Of a stretch of DNA of 41,479 nucleotides, positions 13,943 to 22,770 are shown in pieces. The notes beneath the pieces were generated by a model that saw nothing but the letters and a program-made list of their open reading frames with translations, was not told the DNA's origin and did no database searches. A program made the position numbers and the translations under genes. How positions within the stretch are numbered: the first letter of the stretch is position 1; each line of letters begins with the position of its first letter. Source of the stretch: Spirochaetota bacterium (lineage in GTDB: Bacteria; Spirochaetota; UBA4802; UBA5550); contig JALOTL010000027.1 of NCBI GenBank assembly GCA_025457915.1, positions 1 to 41,479 on the forward strand. Direction: 5' to 3'.

Positions 13943-14731
13943 ATGAAGGCGATAATCAACTGCTCGGCCGTTCTGGCCCTGCTTCTTTTTTCCACCGGCA
14001 TAAACGCCGAAATCGTGGTCCAGTCCGTAAAGGGCCAGGCATCATATAAAGCGGGAAACCAGTGGGTTCCCCTCCAGAACATGATGAGACTGCAGGAGGG
14101 GGCCAAGATCAGCACCGGCCCGTCATCCACGGTCGTTCTAAAAATCAACAAGCACACGCTCACCGTCAGGCCCCTCACCATGATAAAGGTTGCCGAAAGC
14201 AGGGACACGGCCGACTCCTCTAACACCAGGATAGGATTGAGGCGCGGCATGGTAAGGGCGTCGGTCGACAGGGACAAGAGGGTTAAGACCGTGTTCAAGG
14301 TCTCCACGCCGGTCGCTACGTCCAGCGTCCGCGGGACCGAGGAGATCATTTCCTACGGGCCCGGGCTCGGCATGGTGATAAGGGTCATACAGGGCGACGT
14401 TGAGGGCAACAATACCAACGGCGCGAACAAGTATCTTACCGGCAGGCTGATATACAGGCAGAAGTCCGGCACTCCCTATCCCGAGCCCCTTCTCGCCGAC
14501 GTCATAGACCAGGCGATAGTGGACATCATGGGCAGGGGGTTCAATTTCACGCCCGCGGAACAGCAGGCCTACGGGATGTTCGGCAACGAGACCGGCAACC
14601 TGACGGTCGGCATAGGGAACGGTGTGAGCGGGCATAGCGCTCCGGGTACCGGACCGGGACAGGACGGCCGAGACAACGGCGCTGGCGCGTCCATGTCCAA
14701 CATCTTCGTGTTCATCAGATGGAATCCGTGA
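13943..14731 (+). CDS. Secreted FecR-domain protein
   Basis: This is a 262-residue protein with a signal peptide at about residues 1-20 ('FSTGINA'). The FecR domain spans about residues 25-155: 'VVQSVKGQASYKAGNQWVPL', 'EGAKISTGPSSTVVLKI', 'TVRPLTMIKV' and the characteristic 'VSTPVATSSVRGTEEII'. There is no N-terminal sigma-factor-binding region or TM anchor, so it is not a classical FecR anti-sigma regulator but the stand-alone periplasmic type. The C-terminal ~50 residues are Gly-rich ('GNGVSGHSAPGTGPG'). GGAGGT precedes the ATG. It is the first gene of a four-gene operon leading to an outer-membrane barrel and a CHASE2 cyclase, so it may present envelope or peptidoglycan status to that pathway (inference). 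Confidence 0.88.
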   Translation: MKAIINCSAVLALLLFSTGINAEIVVQSVKGQASYKAGNQWVPLQNMMRLQEGAKISTGPSSTVVLKINKHTLTVRPLTMIKVAESRDTADSSNTRIGLRRGMVRASVDRDKRVKTVFKVSTPVATSSVRGTEEIISYGPGLGMVIRVIQGDVEGNNTNGANKYLTGRLIYRQKSGTPYPEPLLADVIDQAIVDIMGRGFNFTPAEQQAYGMFGNETGNLTVGIGNGVSGHSAPGTGPGQDGRDNGAGASMSNIFVFIRWNP

Positions 14732-14742
14732 AGGTGGCCAAC

Positions 14743-15198
14743 ATGAAAAAATTATTCATCATATTGACATTGATTATGACCGCCGGCACGGCCTGGTCGC
14801 AGGCGGTCGCGCCGGTAAATTTCGTCAACCAGCTGGGCGACAAGAAGCAGGCGACCTTCGGCGACGCGGTCACCATTTATCTTTTAACGCTGGGCAAGGA
14901 CCCGAAGGGGTTCAACATCGACGTCCAGGCCCTGACGGGAATGGGCATCCTCAAGGACAACGATTATAAGGCCGACACGCCCCTCCGCAGGGGGATGATA
15001 GCGAACATGGTGGCCAGGCACCTCAAGCTCGGCGACTCCCTGTTCTACAATATCTTCGGCACTGAAAGGTACGCCTTCCGCGCGTGCATAGCCGCCAGGC
15101 TCATGGAGGCCGAGGGAAGCGAATGGGACGACATCAGCGGGGAGGAGCTCCTTGAGATCATGTCCTCGGTCGAGTACAGGCTGGAGGTGCAGAAATGA
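14743..15198 (+). CDS. Small secreted protein of the FecR/cyclase operon
   Basis: This is a 151-residue protein with a signal peptide ending near 'AGTAWSQ'. The mature part resembles an S-layer-homology-like helix arrangement ('VQALTGMGILKDNDYKADTPLRRGMIANMVARHL'), although it is too diverged to call a true SLH domain. The rest is helical ('YAFRACIAARLMEAE'). ATG 14743 follows AAGGTGG and lies 11 bases after the FecR stop; an earlier ATG at 14719 is inside FecR. It overlaps the barrel gene by four bases, indicating coupling. It may link the cell wall to the barrel protein; no function is established. Confidence 0.8.
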   Translation: MKKLFIILTLIMTAGTAWSQAVAPVNFVNQLGDKKQATFGDAVTIYLLTLGKDPKGFNIDVQALTGMGILKDNDYKADTPLRRGMIANMVARHLKLGDSLFYNIFGTERYAFRACIAARLMEAEGSEWDDISGEELLEIMSSVEYRLEVQK

Positions 15199-16742
15199 AA
15201 AAGCTGATATGCCTCCTCGCGGCGCTCGGACTTATGCTGCCCGCCGCCTCGTACTCCCAGAACAAACCGCCCGTCCAGAAAAAGGCCGAGGAAAAACCGG
15301 CTGACGACGACGGCTTCTACCCGAAGTTCCAGACCGACGAGGACATAAGGGACGCCTCGCCGGGAGAGAGCCTGTCCAACAAGGGGCTCCAGTACGGCGT
15401 GTGGCTCACCCCGGTCTTCATAAACAGCCAGAACTCGAAAAGGTCCGACACCTCCACCGTGGACACGGCCAGGGTGTGGATGAAGTCTTACCTCTGGGAC
15501 GGCGCGTACGTTTACGCCAGGGGGAAATACAACCTCACGGCCGCGCTCGACCGCAGGGGAAGCAACGACAATTACATGGACCTTTACAACTATTACCTCA
15601 TGGCCTCGAGCGGACTTTTAAGCCAGCTCGACATACTGTACAAGCTCAACAACCAGCACAAGCTGAGGACTAAAACGGCCAACCATTCCGTCGACCTTGA
15701 CGTGGGGTTCCTGTCGATGAACCTCGGCGGCAAGACCGCGCAGGTCACCGTGGGAAGGAAGTATTTCATACTCGGCAGCGGGCTCGTGCTCAACGGGAGG
15801 GGCGACGGCGGCGAGGTGGATATTTATTCGCCGATAATCAACGTCAAGGCGCTGGCCTCGTACACCGGGTGGCTGGTCAAGGACGACAACCCGTACGGCA
15901 TGAGCGACAGGGACCTGACGGACGGCTCCAGGAGGCTTTTCGCCGGCGGCGAGGTCTTCCATGATTTTTACAACCAGACCCTGTACTTCCTCGCGCTCGG
16001 GCAGATCGACTACGGGATGCAGGACCGCGTATACAGGACGCATTACAATTCGCAGTATTACGGCGTCGGATTGAAGGGCGTGCTCTTCGGCGGCCTCGTC
16101 TACAACGGCGAATTCGTCGCGGAAAGGGGCAAGAGCTACATCAACAGGAGCGTTTACCTTTCCAACCCGGCCGCGCCGACCCAGAACGGCTACGTCTACA
16201 TAAGCAAGGGCGAGAAGATCAAGGGATACGGCGGCGCGCTCAACCTGAGCTATTATTTCGACGCCGCGCTCAACCCGGTCCTCCTTTTCCAGTACTCGGC
16301 CGGTACCGGCGACAGGCACAGGAACAACTACAAACAGCCGGGCGGAAACGGGCAGGGCTCGGACTTCGGGTTCATACCGTTCGGAACATTCGTGGGCGGC
16401 TACGCATTGCGGCCGCTCATAGGGAACCTGCATACGTTGAGGGGCGGATTTGCCATATCGCCGTTTTCCTGGTCGGACGCGAACTGGCTGAGGAGCATGA
16501 GCTTCATGACCAAGTACTCGTTCTACCTGAAAAACAAGGCGGCCGCGGCGATAAACGGCGGCAACGACGCCCTGAAGAAGAACAGGTTCGTGGGGCAGGG
16601 AGTGGACGTTTCGCTCAGGTGGCTGATTTTTTCCGACCTGTCCGCGTTCCTGAACTACGCCATATTCGTGCCGGGGCCCGCGTATCCCGCGTCCGAATCG
16701 AACAGGCATTTCACGATGGTCGGATTCAACATAAGTTTCTGA
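15195..16742 (+). CDS. Outer-membrane beta-barrel protein
   Basis: This is a 515-residue protein with a signal peptide at 1-21 ('LMLPAASYSQ'), a short Lys/Glu/Asp-rich linker, and then a continuous series of alternating aromatic/hydrophobic strands from about residue 60. It ends 'FTMVGFNISF', the C-terminal Phe typical of BAM-assembled barrels. There is little helix and no enzymatic motif. It is about 450 residues of barrel, enough for roughly 16-18 strands. The start overlaps the preceding stop (ATGA), and the cyclase gene starts six bases downstream. It could be a transporter, a receptor or the outer-membrane partner of the FecR protein. No specific family was recognised. Confidence 0.82.
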   Translation: MKKLICLLAALGLMLPAASYSQNKPPVQKKAEEKPADDDGFYPKFQTDEDIRDASPGESLSNKGLQYGVWLTPVFINSQNSKRSDTSTVDTARVWMKSYLWDGAYVYARGKYNLTAALDRRGSNDNYMDLYNYYLMASSGLLSQLDILYKLNNQHKLRTKTANHSVDLDVGFLSMNLGGKTAQVTVGRKYFILGSGLVLNGRGDGGEVDIYSPIINVKALASYTGWLVKDDNPYGMSDRDLTDGSRRLFAGGEVFHDFYNQTLYFLALGQIDYGMQDRVYRTHYNSQYYGVGLKGVLFGGLVYNGEFVAERGKSYINRSVYLSNPAAPTQNGYVYISKGEKIKGYGGALNLSYYFDAALNPVLLFQYSAGTGDRHRNNYKQPGGNGQGSDFGFIPFGTFVGGYALRPLIGNLHTLRGGFAISPFSWSDANWLRSMSFMTKYSFYLKNKAAAAINGGNDALKKNRFVGQGVDVSLRWLIFSDLSAFLNYAIFVPGPAYPASESNRHFTMVGFNISF

Positions 16743-16748
16743 AAAGGC

Positions 16749-19379
16749 ATGAAGATACCGGGCATAGACAGGCTTAAGGGGATACTGGACGCGGCGAGCG
16801 GCTTCGTGGAGAGGAGCCGCTTTTCCGGCGTGGCGATCGCGGCCGTGTCCTTCGCGGTCGTAATGCTCTTCAGCTTCACCGACGCTTACGAAAGGTTCGA
16901 GGTCAAGTTTTACGACATACGCTTCCTCATCAAAAAGCCCGTCGGCGAATGGGACAGGCTCACCTTCGTGGACATAGACGACAACAGCGTCACCACCCTC
17001 GGGCAGTATCCCTGGCCCAGGAACCTCTACGCCAGGGGGCTCGAGTCCCTCGACAGGGTCGGGGCCTCGCAGACCACAATGGACATCATGTTCCTGGACG
17101 AGACGCCGCTCCAGCTCAACAGGGAGGACTTCAGGAAAATAACCGCGAAGGCCGAAGCCGGCAGAAGGCTGAACAGGAAGGACCTGGACTCGGCCGCCAT
17201 AGACATGGACAGGATGTTCTCCGGGTCGGTGAAGCAGTCCGGCAGGGTGCTGCTGGCATATTCATTCAGCGAGGACCCGCTCGTCGCCGACGTCGTCGAA
17301 AGGCAGAAGAAGCAGGAATTCCTTGAGGCGGAAAAGCGGTTCAACCGGCTGGCCACGATAAAGGTCCCTGAGAAAATGCTCGCGGACTACAGGAGCCTCG
17401 GCGAGGAAAAGATCAAGGCGCTGGCCTATCCGATCCCGGGCCTGATGGCCTCGGGAAAGAACTTCGGCTTCGTGAACAGGGACACCGACATTGACGGCGC
17501 GATAAGAAGGGTCAGGCTGGTAAGGCTGTTCAACGGGAGGCTTTATTTCAACCTGGCGCTGATGATGGTGGCGGACGCGTGCGGCGTGCCCCTCGAAAGG
17601 ATAGAGGTCGTGCCGGGGAAAAGCATCACGCTCAAAAACGCGGTCAACCCCAGGACCCATGCCTCCGGCGACATATCCATTCCCATCGACTCCAGGGGGA
17701 TGATGTACGTCAACTGGGCGAAGCACAATAAAAGGGAGGAGTCGTTCAAGGTGATCCCGTTTTTCGCCCTCCTGGATTACTCGGCGTACGCGGACGCGGT
17801 CCACGATTATTTCAAAAGCGCCCAGCAGAGGCGCGGAAACAGCGAGCTCGACAACCTGGCCGCCGAGCTGGAATCCGCCCGCGCCGAATACGGGTCCGCA
17901 AGAGAGGGCCTGCAGAGGTCGAAGATCTGGGCCGGGATATCGGCGCTCAAGAAGAAGATAAGGTCCGTGAAGAACGAATACAAGAAGGACCTCGAGGGAG
18001 AGGTCGGGAGGCTGAAGGCGGCGGCCAAAAACGCCGGCCCCGAAGGCAGGAAGGAGCTGGAGCTCGCGCAGGACGACCTGAAGGCGGTCGACCTGGTCAG
18101 CCGGGTCGAGGACCTTTCCGACAACCTGGTGGTGACCGGGCTGACGACCACCGGCGGTACCGACATCGGGATAATACCCCTCACCAAGGACTATGCCCTG
18201 GTGGGGACGTACCATAACACGGTCAATACCATACTCCACGGCGCCTACATCAAGAAGGCCGGGCCCCTGTTGAATTACATGATCATGCTCGGGATAGCGC
18301 TGCTTATGGGTTTTTTCGTCCAGCTCCTCGACGCGAGGAAGTCCATGCTCGTGATGGTATCATCCTTCGCGGGGATCAATATCATCGTGATGGGCGTCTT
18401 CGCCCTGTTCGACATCTGGATCGACCAGCTGGGGACGATGCTTTCGCTCCTGCTCCCGTCCCTGACGATAGCCGGGGTCAAATTCATCGGCGAGGAAAGG
18501 CAGAAGAGGTTCATCAAGAACGCGTTTTCGCACTACCTGTCCCCGGGCGTCATAGAGCAGATAATAGTCAACCCGGAGTCCCTGCAGCTGGGCGGCGAGA
18601 TGAGGAACATCACCATCTTCTTCTCCGACGTGGCCAAGTTTTCAACCATATCCGAGAAGCTCAATCCGAAGGAGCTCGTGGCCCTGCTGAACGAGTACCT
18701 CTCCGAGATGACGGACATCATACTGTCGTACGGAGGGACCGTGGACAAGTACGAGGGCGACGCCATCATGGCCTTTTACGGCGCGCCGTACGCGGACAGC
18801 CGGCACCCGCTCAACGCGTGCATGGCCGCGATCGACATGAAGAAGCGGCTCAGGGAAATGCAGGAGCAGTGGAAGAAGATCGGGAGGGACGCGCTGTTCG
18901 CCAGGATGGGCATGAATACCGGCGAGGCGGTCGTCGGCAACATGGGATCGAGGACCAGGATGAACTACACGGCGATGGGCGATTCGGTAAACCTCGCGTC
19001 CAGGCTCGAGGGGGCCAACAAGTTTTTCGACACGCACGCCATGATCAGCGAAACGACCTATGAAGGCGCGAAGGACGATATAGAAGGAAGAAAGCTCGGC
19101 GTGATAAGGGTGGTAGGCAAGAGCGAGGCGGTTTCCATTTACGAGCTTCTCGGCAAGAAGGGCTCCCTTCCCGACAGGATGTACGGGATGCTGGAGAAAT
19201 ACAACCAGGCGCTGGGGCTGTTCTACAAGAGGGAATGGAAGAGGGCCAGGGCGCTGTTCAAGGAGGGGCTGAAGATAGTATCCGACGACGGTCCAAGCAT
19301 CAAGTATCTCGGGCTCTGCGAGGAATATTCCAGGAATCCCAGGAGCTGGGACGGCATTTTCACGCTCAAATCCAAATAA
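16749..19379 (+). CDS. CHASE2-domain class III adenylate/guanylate cyclase
   Basis: This is an 876-residue inner-membrane protein. One TM segment (about 27-44) leads into a periplasmic CHASE2 domain, in which a charged coiled-coil stretch (about 350-453, Lys/Glu/Ala-rich) is inserted before 'NLVVTGLTTTGGTDIGIIPL'. Three TM segments follow at about 510-580. The class III cyclase domain (about 620-770) has both metal aspartates ('FFSDVAKFS', 'KYEGDAIMAFYG'), the Lys that selects adenine, 'NYTAMGDSVNLASRLEGA' for the transition-state Asn/Arg, and 'GMNTGEAVVGNMG'. A TPR-like tail ends the protein. It should make cAMP from ATP in response to a periplasmic cue. It closes the FecR/OMP operon. Confidence 0.93.
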   Translation: MKIPGIDRLKGILDAASGFVERSRFSGVAIAAVSFAVVMLFSFTDAYERFEVKFYDIRFLIKKPVGEWDRLTFVDIDDNSVTTLGQYPWPRNLYARGLESLDRVGASQTTMDIMFLDETPLQLNREDFRKITAKAEAGRRLNRKDLDSAAIDMDRMFSGSVKQSGRVLLAYSFSEDPLVADVVERQKKQEFLEAEKRFNRLATIKVPEKMLADYRSLGEEKIKALAYPIPGLMASGKNFGFVNRDTDIDGAIRRVRLVRLFNGRLYFNLALMMVADACGVPLERIEVVPGKSITLKNAVNPRTHASGDISIPIDSRGMMYVNWAKHNKREESFKVIPFFALLDYSAYADAVHDYFKSAQQRRGNSELDNLAAELESARAEYGSAREGLQRSKIWAGISALKKKIRSVKNEYKKDLEGEVGRLKAAAKNAGPEGRKELELAQDDLKAVDLVSRVEDLSDNLVVTGLTTTGGTDIGIIPLTKDYALVGTYHNTVNTILHGAYIKKAGPLLNYMIMLGIALLMGFFVQLLDARKSMLVMVSSFAGINIIVMGVFALFDIWIDQLGTMLSLLLPSLTIAGVKFIGEERQKRFIKNAFSHYLSPGVIEQIIVNPESLQLGGEMRNITIFFSDVAKFSTISEKLNPKELVALLNEYLSEMTDIILSYGGTVDKYEGDAIMAFYGAPYADSRHPLNACMAAIDMKKRLREMQEQWKKIGRDALFARMGMNTGEAVVGNMGSRTRMNYTAMGDSVNLASRLEGANKFFDTHAMISETTYEGAKDDIEGRKLGVIRVVGKSEAVSIYELLGKKGSLPDRMYGMLEKYNQALGLFYKREWKRARALFKEGLKIVSDDGPSIKYLGLCEEYSRNPRSWDGIFTLKSK

Positions 19380-19419
19380 CCGCGCAACTGATTACAATCC
19401 CGGAGCCGCTGGCGCAGGG

Positions 19420-19437
19420 CCCGCGGAATGCCGCGGG
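19420..19437 (+). terminator. Hairpin after the cyclase gene
   Basis: CCCGCGG (19420-19426) and CCGCGGG (19431-19437) form a perfect 7-bp stem with a 4-base loop about 40 bases after the cyclase stop. The tail AATTCTTATTG is only modestly T-rich, so termination would be inefficient. Confidence 0.4.
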
Positions 19438-19504
19438 AATTCTTATTGACATTTTTTAACTTCGGGAAAATTCATATAACGAAAATACAGACAAGGAGAA
19501 CCAG

Positions 19505-20872
19505 ATGTTTCGAAAAATAAAGGAGCGAAGCCTGCACCTGCTGATACTGGCATTTCTGACGGGCCTATTCCTGGGAATAAATATTTCTTTCGTGGCGTCG
19601 GCCAACGAGCCGGCGCACAAGTACCTCGATTACTTCCACCAGGTCTACCAGCTGATCAGGACCGAGTACGTCGACGAGCCCCCAACGAGGGAAATCTTTT
19701 TCGGGGCTATAAAGGGAATGATCAAGGCGCTTGACGACCCGTTTTCCAGGTTCCTCGACGAGAGCGCTTACAACGAGCTGAAGGAGATCACAACCGGAAA
19801 GTTCGTGGGCGTGGGGGTCGAGATAACCGAGAAGGACGACGAGATAGTGGTAATAACCCCGATAGCCGAATCGCCCGCGATGAACGCGGGGATCAACGCC
19901 GGCGACGTGATAGCCAGGGTCAACGATACGCCCATCAAGGGCAAGAAGATGACTGACGTGATCAAGCTCATCAAGGGGATCCCCGGGAGCAGGGTAAAGC
20001 TTTCAATAAAGAGGGAGGGTTTCGCCAGGCTCATAGACTTCGATATAGAAAGGGCGCCGATCAAGATAAAGAGCGTCGAGTACACGATAATCAAGGAGCC
20101 GGGCATCGGGTATCTCAGGATAATCAGCTTCGGGTCCGACACGACGAGGGACGTGATAAAGGGCCTCGAGCTTTTCAATGAAAACAAGATCGGTAAGATC
20201 ATAATAGACCTCCGCTTCAATCCGGGAGGGCTCCTCGAGTCCTCGGTCGAGATATCCGAGCTGTTTTTGAAGAAGGGCTCCCTCGTGGTTTCCACAAGGG
20301 GAAGGGAGGGGAAGGTCAACGTCAAGGAATTCAAGTCGGCGATAGACCCGATATACAACGGCGAGGTCGTGGTGCTGGTCAACGGCGGGAGCGCTTCCGC
20401 CGCCGAGATACTTTCAGGTGCCATAAGGGACAACAAGAGGGGCAAGCTGGTCGGAGAGAAGACCTTCGGCAAGGGCTCCGTCCAGAAGACGTACAACCTC
20501 GACGAGAACATAGCCGTCGCCATAACGATTGCCAAGTATTACACGCCGTCCGGCGAGCTGATCCACAAGAAGGGCATCACCCCCGACCACGTGGTGGCCG
20601 TGGAAAAGATGACCGAGGCCGACATGAGGAATCTCAGGAACATGGACAGGGGCAAGCTGCTCGACAAGTTCGTCAAAGAGGGGACCGAATACAACGAACA
20701 GACCAGGAAGGCCTTCCGGGATTTCCTCGCGGCCGGCAAGATAAAGCTCTCGGAAAAGACCGCGGATTTCGTATTGAAAAACAGGATAATGAAGTTCAGG
20801 AAAAAGCCGCCTTACGATCTCGAGTTCGACAACCAGCTTGTTTACGCCGTAAAGCTCCTGGGCGGGAAATGA
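19505..20872 (+). CDS. ctpA: S41-family C-terminal processing protease
   Basis: This is a 455-residue serine protease anchored by an N-terminal TM or uncleaved signal segment (about 10-32) facing the periplasm. It has the usual S41 N-terminal helical region, a PDZ domain (about 95-180, 'VGVGVEITEKDDEIVVI', 'GINAGDVIARVND') and the protease core with 'IIDLRFNPGG', nucleophile Ser298 in 'NGGSASAAEIL' and general base Lys323 in 'GEKTFGKGSVQ'. Both catalytic residues are intact. CtpA enzymes trim or degrade envelope proteins, including peptidoglycan hydrolases, at their C-termini. AAGGAGA precedes the ATG. It is likely a single-gene unit or shares a transcript with tsaD 45 bases downstream. Confidence 0.95.
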   Translation: MFRKIKERSLHLLILAFLTGLFLGINISFVASANEPAHKYLDYFHQVYQLIRTEYVDEPPTREIFFGAIKGMIKALDDPFSRFLDESAYNELKEITTGKFVGVGVEITEKDDEIVVITPIAESPAMNAGINAGDVIARVNDTPIKGKKMTDVIKLIKGIPGSRVKLSIKREGFARLIDFDIERAPIKIKSVEYTIIKEPGIGYLRIISFGSDTTRDVIKGLELFNENKIGKIIIDLRFNPGGLLESSVEISELFLKKGSLVVSTRGREGKVNVKEFKSAIDPIYNGEVVVLVNGGSASAAEILSGAIRDNKRGKLVGEKTFGKGSVQKTYNLDENIAVAITIAKYYTPSGELIHKKGITPDHVVAVEKMTEADMRNLRNMDRGKLLDKFVKEGTEYNEQTRKAFRDFLAAGKIKLSEKTADFVLKNRIMKFRKKPPYDLEFDNQLVYAVKLLGGK

Positions 20873-20917
20873 TGCGTCAGCTGCGGCCGGCGGAACCGTC
20901 CGCCATTCCGGCCTGAA

Positions 20918-21922
20918 ATGGGACGGGACGGCGTAATTCTCGGGCTCGGTCTCGAGAGCTCATGCGACGAGACCGCCGCGGCGGTCGCCGCGGACGGGAG
21001 GACCATCCTCTCGAGCGCGGTATCCAGCCAGATAGACCTTCACAGGGAATACTGCGGGGTGGTGCCGGAAATCGCGTCCAGGGCCCACCTCGAAGCGGTA
21101 AATTACCTCATTGACGCGGCGCTGAAACAGGCGGAGGCCGGTTTCGGCGACCTCGATTACGTATCCGTAACAAACAGGCCGGGGCTTGTGGGTTCTCTCC
21201 TGATCACGGTCCAGTCCGCAAAGGCGATATCATACGCGCTCGGCATACCCCTTATCGGGGTCAGCCACCTCGAGGCGCACCTGTACGCCCCGTTTCTCGA
21301 GGGGGCGGAGCGGGAATTTCCATTCATAGGACTGCTCGTTTCCGGCGGCAACACCGCCCTGTACGAGGTAAGGGGGACCGGCGACATGAAGGTCATAGGA
21401 AGGACGACCGACGACGCGGTCGGAGAGGCCTTCGACAAGGCCGCGAAGTTCCTCGACCTCGGGTATCCCGGAGGACCGGCCATAGAAAGGCTCGCGGAGA
21501 GGGCGGAAAAACGGGAGGCGCTTTTCCCGAAAATACTTCCCGGGCCGGGCGACTTCAGGTTTTCCTACAGCGGTATCAAGACCGCGCTCATCAATTACGT
21601 CAGGAAAAATCCCGGTACGCCCCTGCCGGACATAGCCTGGAGCTTCCAGGAAAGGGCGCTCGAGCTTCTCGTGCGGAGAACGCTGGCCGCGTCGAGGGAG
21701 CGCGGCATAAAACGGATAGTCGTGGCCGGGGGCGTGGCGGCCAACGGCAGGCTGAGGGAAATGTTCGGCCAGTCAAGGCGCGAGGACGAAACGGTACTGC
21801 TCCCTTCGGCCGGCCTCTGCACGGACAACGCGGCAATGGTTGCCGGGCTCGGATACCGCTACTACGTTTCCGGGAAAAGCGACGGCCTCGGCCTGGACGT
21901 AATGGCGAAGGAATTTGCTTGA
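20918..21922 (+). CDS. tsaD: tRNA N6-adenosine threonylcarbamoyltransferase
   Basis: This is a 334-residue TsaD/Kae1-family protein catalysing transfer of threonylcarbamoyl to A37 of ANN-decoding tRNAs (t6A). It has the ASKHA signature 'GLESSCDETAAAV', 'GVVPEIASRAHLE', the metal-binding 'SHLEAHLYAP', 'LLVSGGNTALY', 'DDAVGEAFDKAAKFL' and the closing 'GGVAANGRLRE' and 'CTDNAAMVAGLG' nucleotide-binding motifs. The length is typical. The partners TsaB, TsaE and TsaC are not in this window. The ribosome-binding site before 20918 is weak; no better start was seen. This is a core housekeeping gene. Confidence 0.97.
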   Translation: MGRDGVILGLGLESSCDETAAAVAADGRTILSSAVSSQIDLHREYCGVVPEIASRAHLEAVNYLIDAALKQAEAGFGDLDYVSVTNRPGLVGSLLITVQSAKAISYALGIPLIGVSHLEAHLYAPFLEGAEREFPFIGLLVSGGNTALYEVRGTGDMKVIGRTTDDAVGEAFDKAAKFLDLGYPGGPAIERLAERAEKREALFPKILPGPGDFRFSYSGIKTALINYVRKNPGTPLPDIAWSFQERALELLVRRTLAASRERGIKRIVVAGGVAANGRLREMFGQSRREDETVLLPSAGLCTDNAAMVAGLGYRYYVSGKSDGLGLDVMAKEFA

Positions 21923-22001
21923 TTTATTTTTCACTTCGTGGTATTCGAAACGTATATATATATGACGGCATGAATCAAACGCAAGAGGTGCGGATTTTTC
22001 C

Positions 22002-22763
22002 ATGATGCCCCCGATCAAGAAAACTGAGAAGTACAACAACCTGATCGATCTCTGCCTCCAGCTGGAGCAGGACCCTGACTGCGCCGGCGACGCAGGCATG
22101 ATGTTCGTCAAGCTCCTTTCGGTTTACTTCTACAAAAAGGAGTCCCTCGCGAGCAGGAACCTGGAGCTTTTCCTGCGGGATTTTCCAGCGCCCCCGTTTC
22201 TCAAGGGAAAGATGACCCTGTACGACATCGACATCGAAGGGCTTAAGAGCTACATCGAATCCGACAGCCTGAACGAATCCCTTTCCGGCAGGATTATGCT
22301 GTCCCAGCAGTTTCTCAAGGCATTTCATTCGAACCACCCCCCCTCCTTCACGAAGCTGCCGGAGGACGTGAGGTTCGAGATAATGGGTGAGATGAAGGAC
22401 AAGAACGCCAGCATAATCGAGGCGTTTGAAAAGATGAAGAAGGACGTTTCCGCCGACAGGAACAGAAAGGTCATCAACCTGATAGCCCTGATAATCAAGA
22501 ACATTTACAGGAAAACCGGGAGGCCGCTCAACAAACTTTCAAAGCCGGCCGACGAGCTCATCGGGCACCTGTTCAAGGGCTCGGGCGATGTATTCACCGG
22601 CGCCGAGAAACAGGTGGCCGACCTCAAGGACGACAAGAAGATCAACGACCTCATGAAGCTGTTTTTTTCAATAAAGCAATACAAGGACATCGCCGAGATA
22701 TCCGGGTTTTTCAAGGAAGACCTGGACAGGTTCAGGAAAAGGGCGATAAGGGCCAGGAGCTGA
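22002..22763 (+). CDS. Uncharacterised cytosolic helical protein
   Basis: This is a 253-residue protein without a signal peptide or TM segment. It is mostly alpha-helical, rich in Lys, Asp and Leu, with the segment 'YKDIAEISGFFKEDLDRFRKRA' at the end. A GAGGTG sits upstream of tandem ATGs (22002 and 22005), although spaced rather far. It is followed after seven bases by another unknown gene and then by a phospholipase-D-like gene with a 4-base overlap, so the three form an operon. No family was recognised. A regulatory or structural role shared with the next protein is possible. Confidence 0.75.
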   Translation: MMPPIKKTEKYNNLIDLCLQLEQDPDCAGDAGMMFVKLLSVYFYKKESLASRNLELFLRDFPAPPFLKGKMTLYDIDIEGLKSYIESDSLNESLSGRIMLSQQFLKAFHSNHPPSFTKLPEDVRFEIMGEMKDKNASIIEAFEKMKKDVSADRNRKVINLIALIIKNIYRKTGRPLNKLSKPADELIGHLFKGSGDVFTGAEKQVADLKDDKKINDLMKLFFSIKQYKDIAEISGFFKEDLDRFRKRAIRARS

Positions 22764-22770
22764 AGTCCTC

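Noticed and set aside
15618-16709. Long minus-strand open frame opposite the outer-membrane barrel gene
   Set aside because: It is the shadow of a GC-rich coding strand; the plus frame has a signal peptide, barrel strands and operon overlaps.
17262-18239. 325-codon minus-strand frame inside the cyclase gene
   Set aside because: It lies wholly opposite conserved CHASE2 coding sequence and has no recognisable domain or leader.
19446-19480. TTGACA followed by TATAAC before ctpA as a promoter
   Set aside because: The spacing is 23 bases and no good hexamer occurs at 16-18, so a standard sigma-70 promoter was not claimed.
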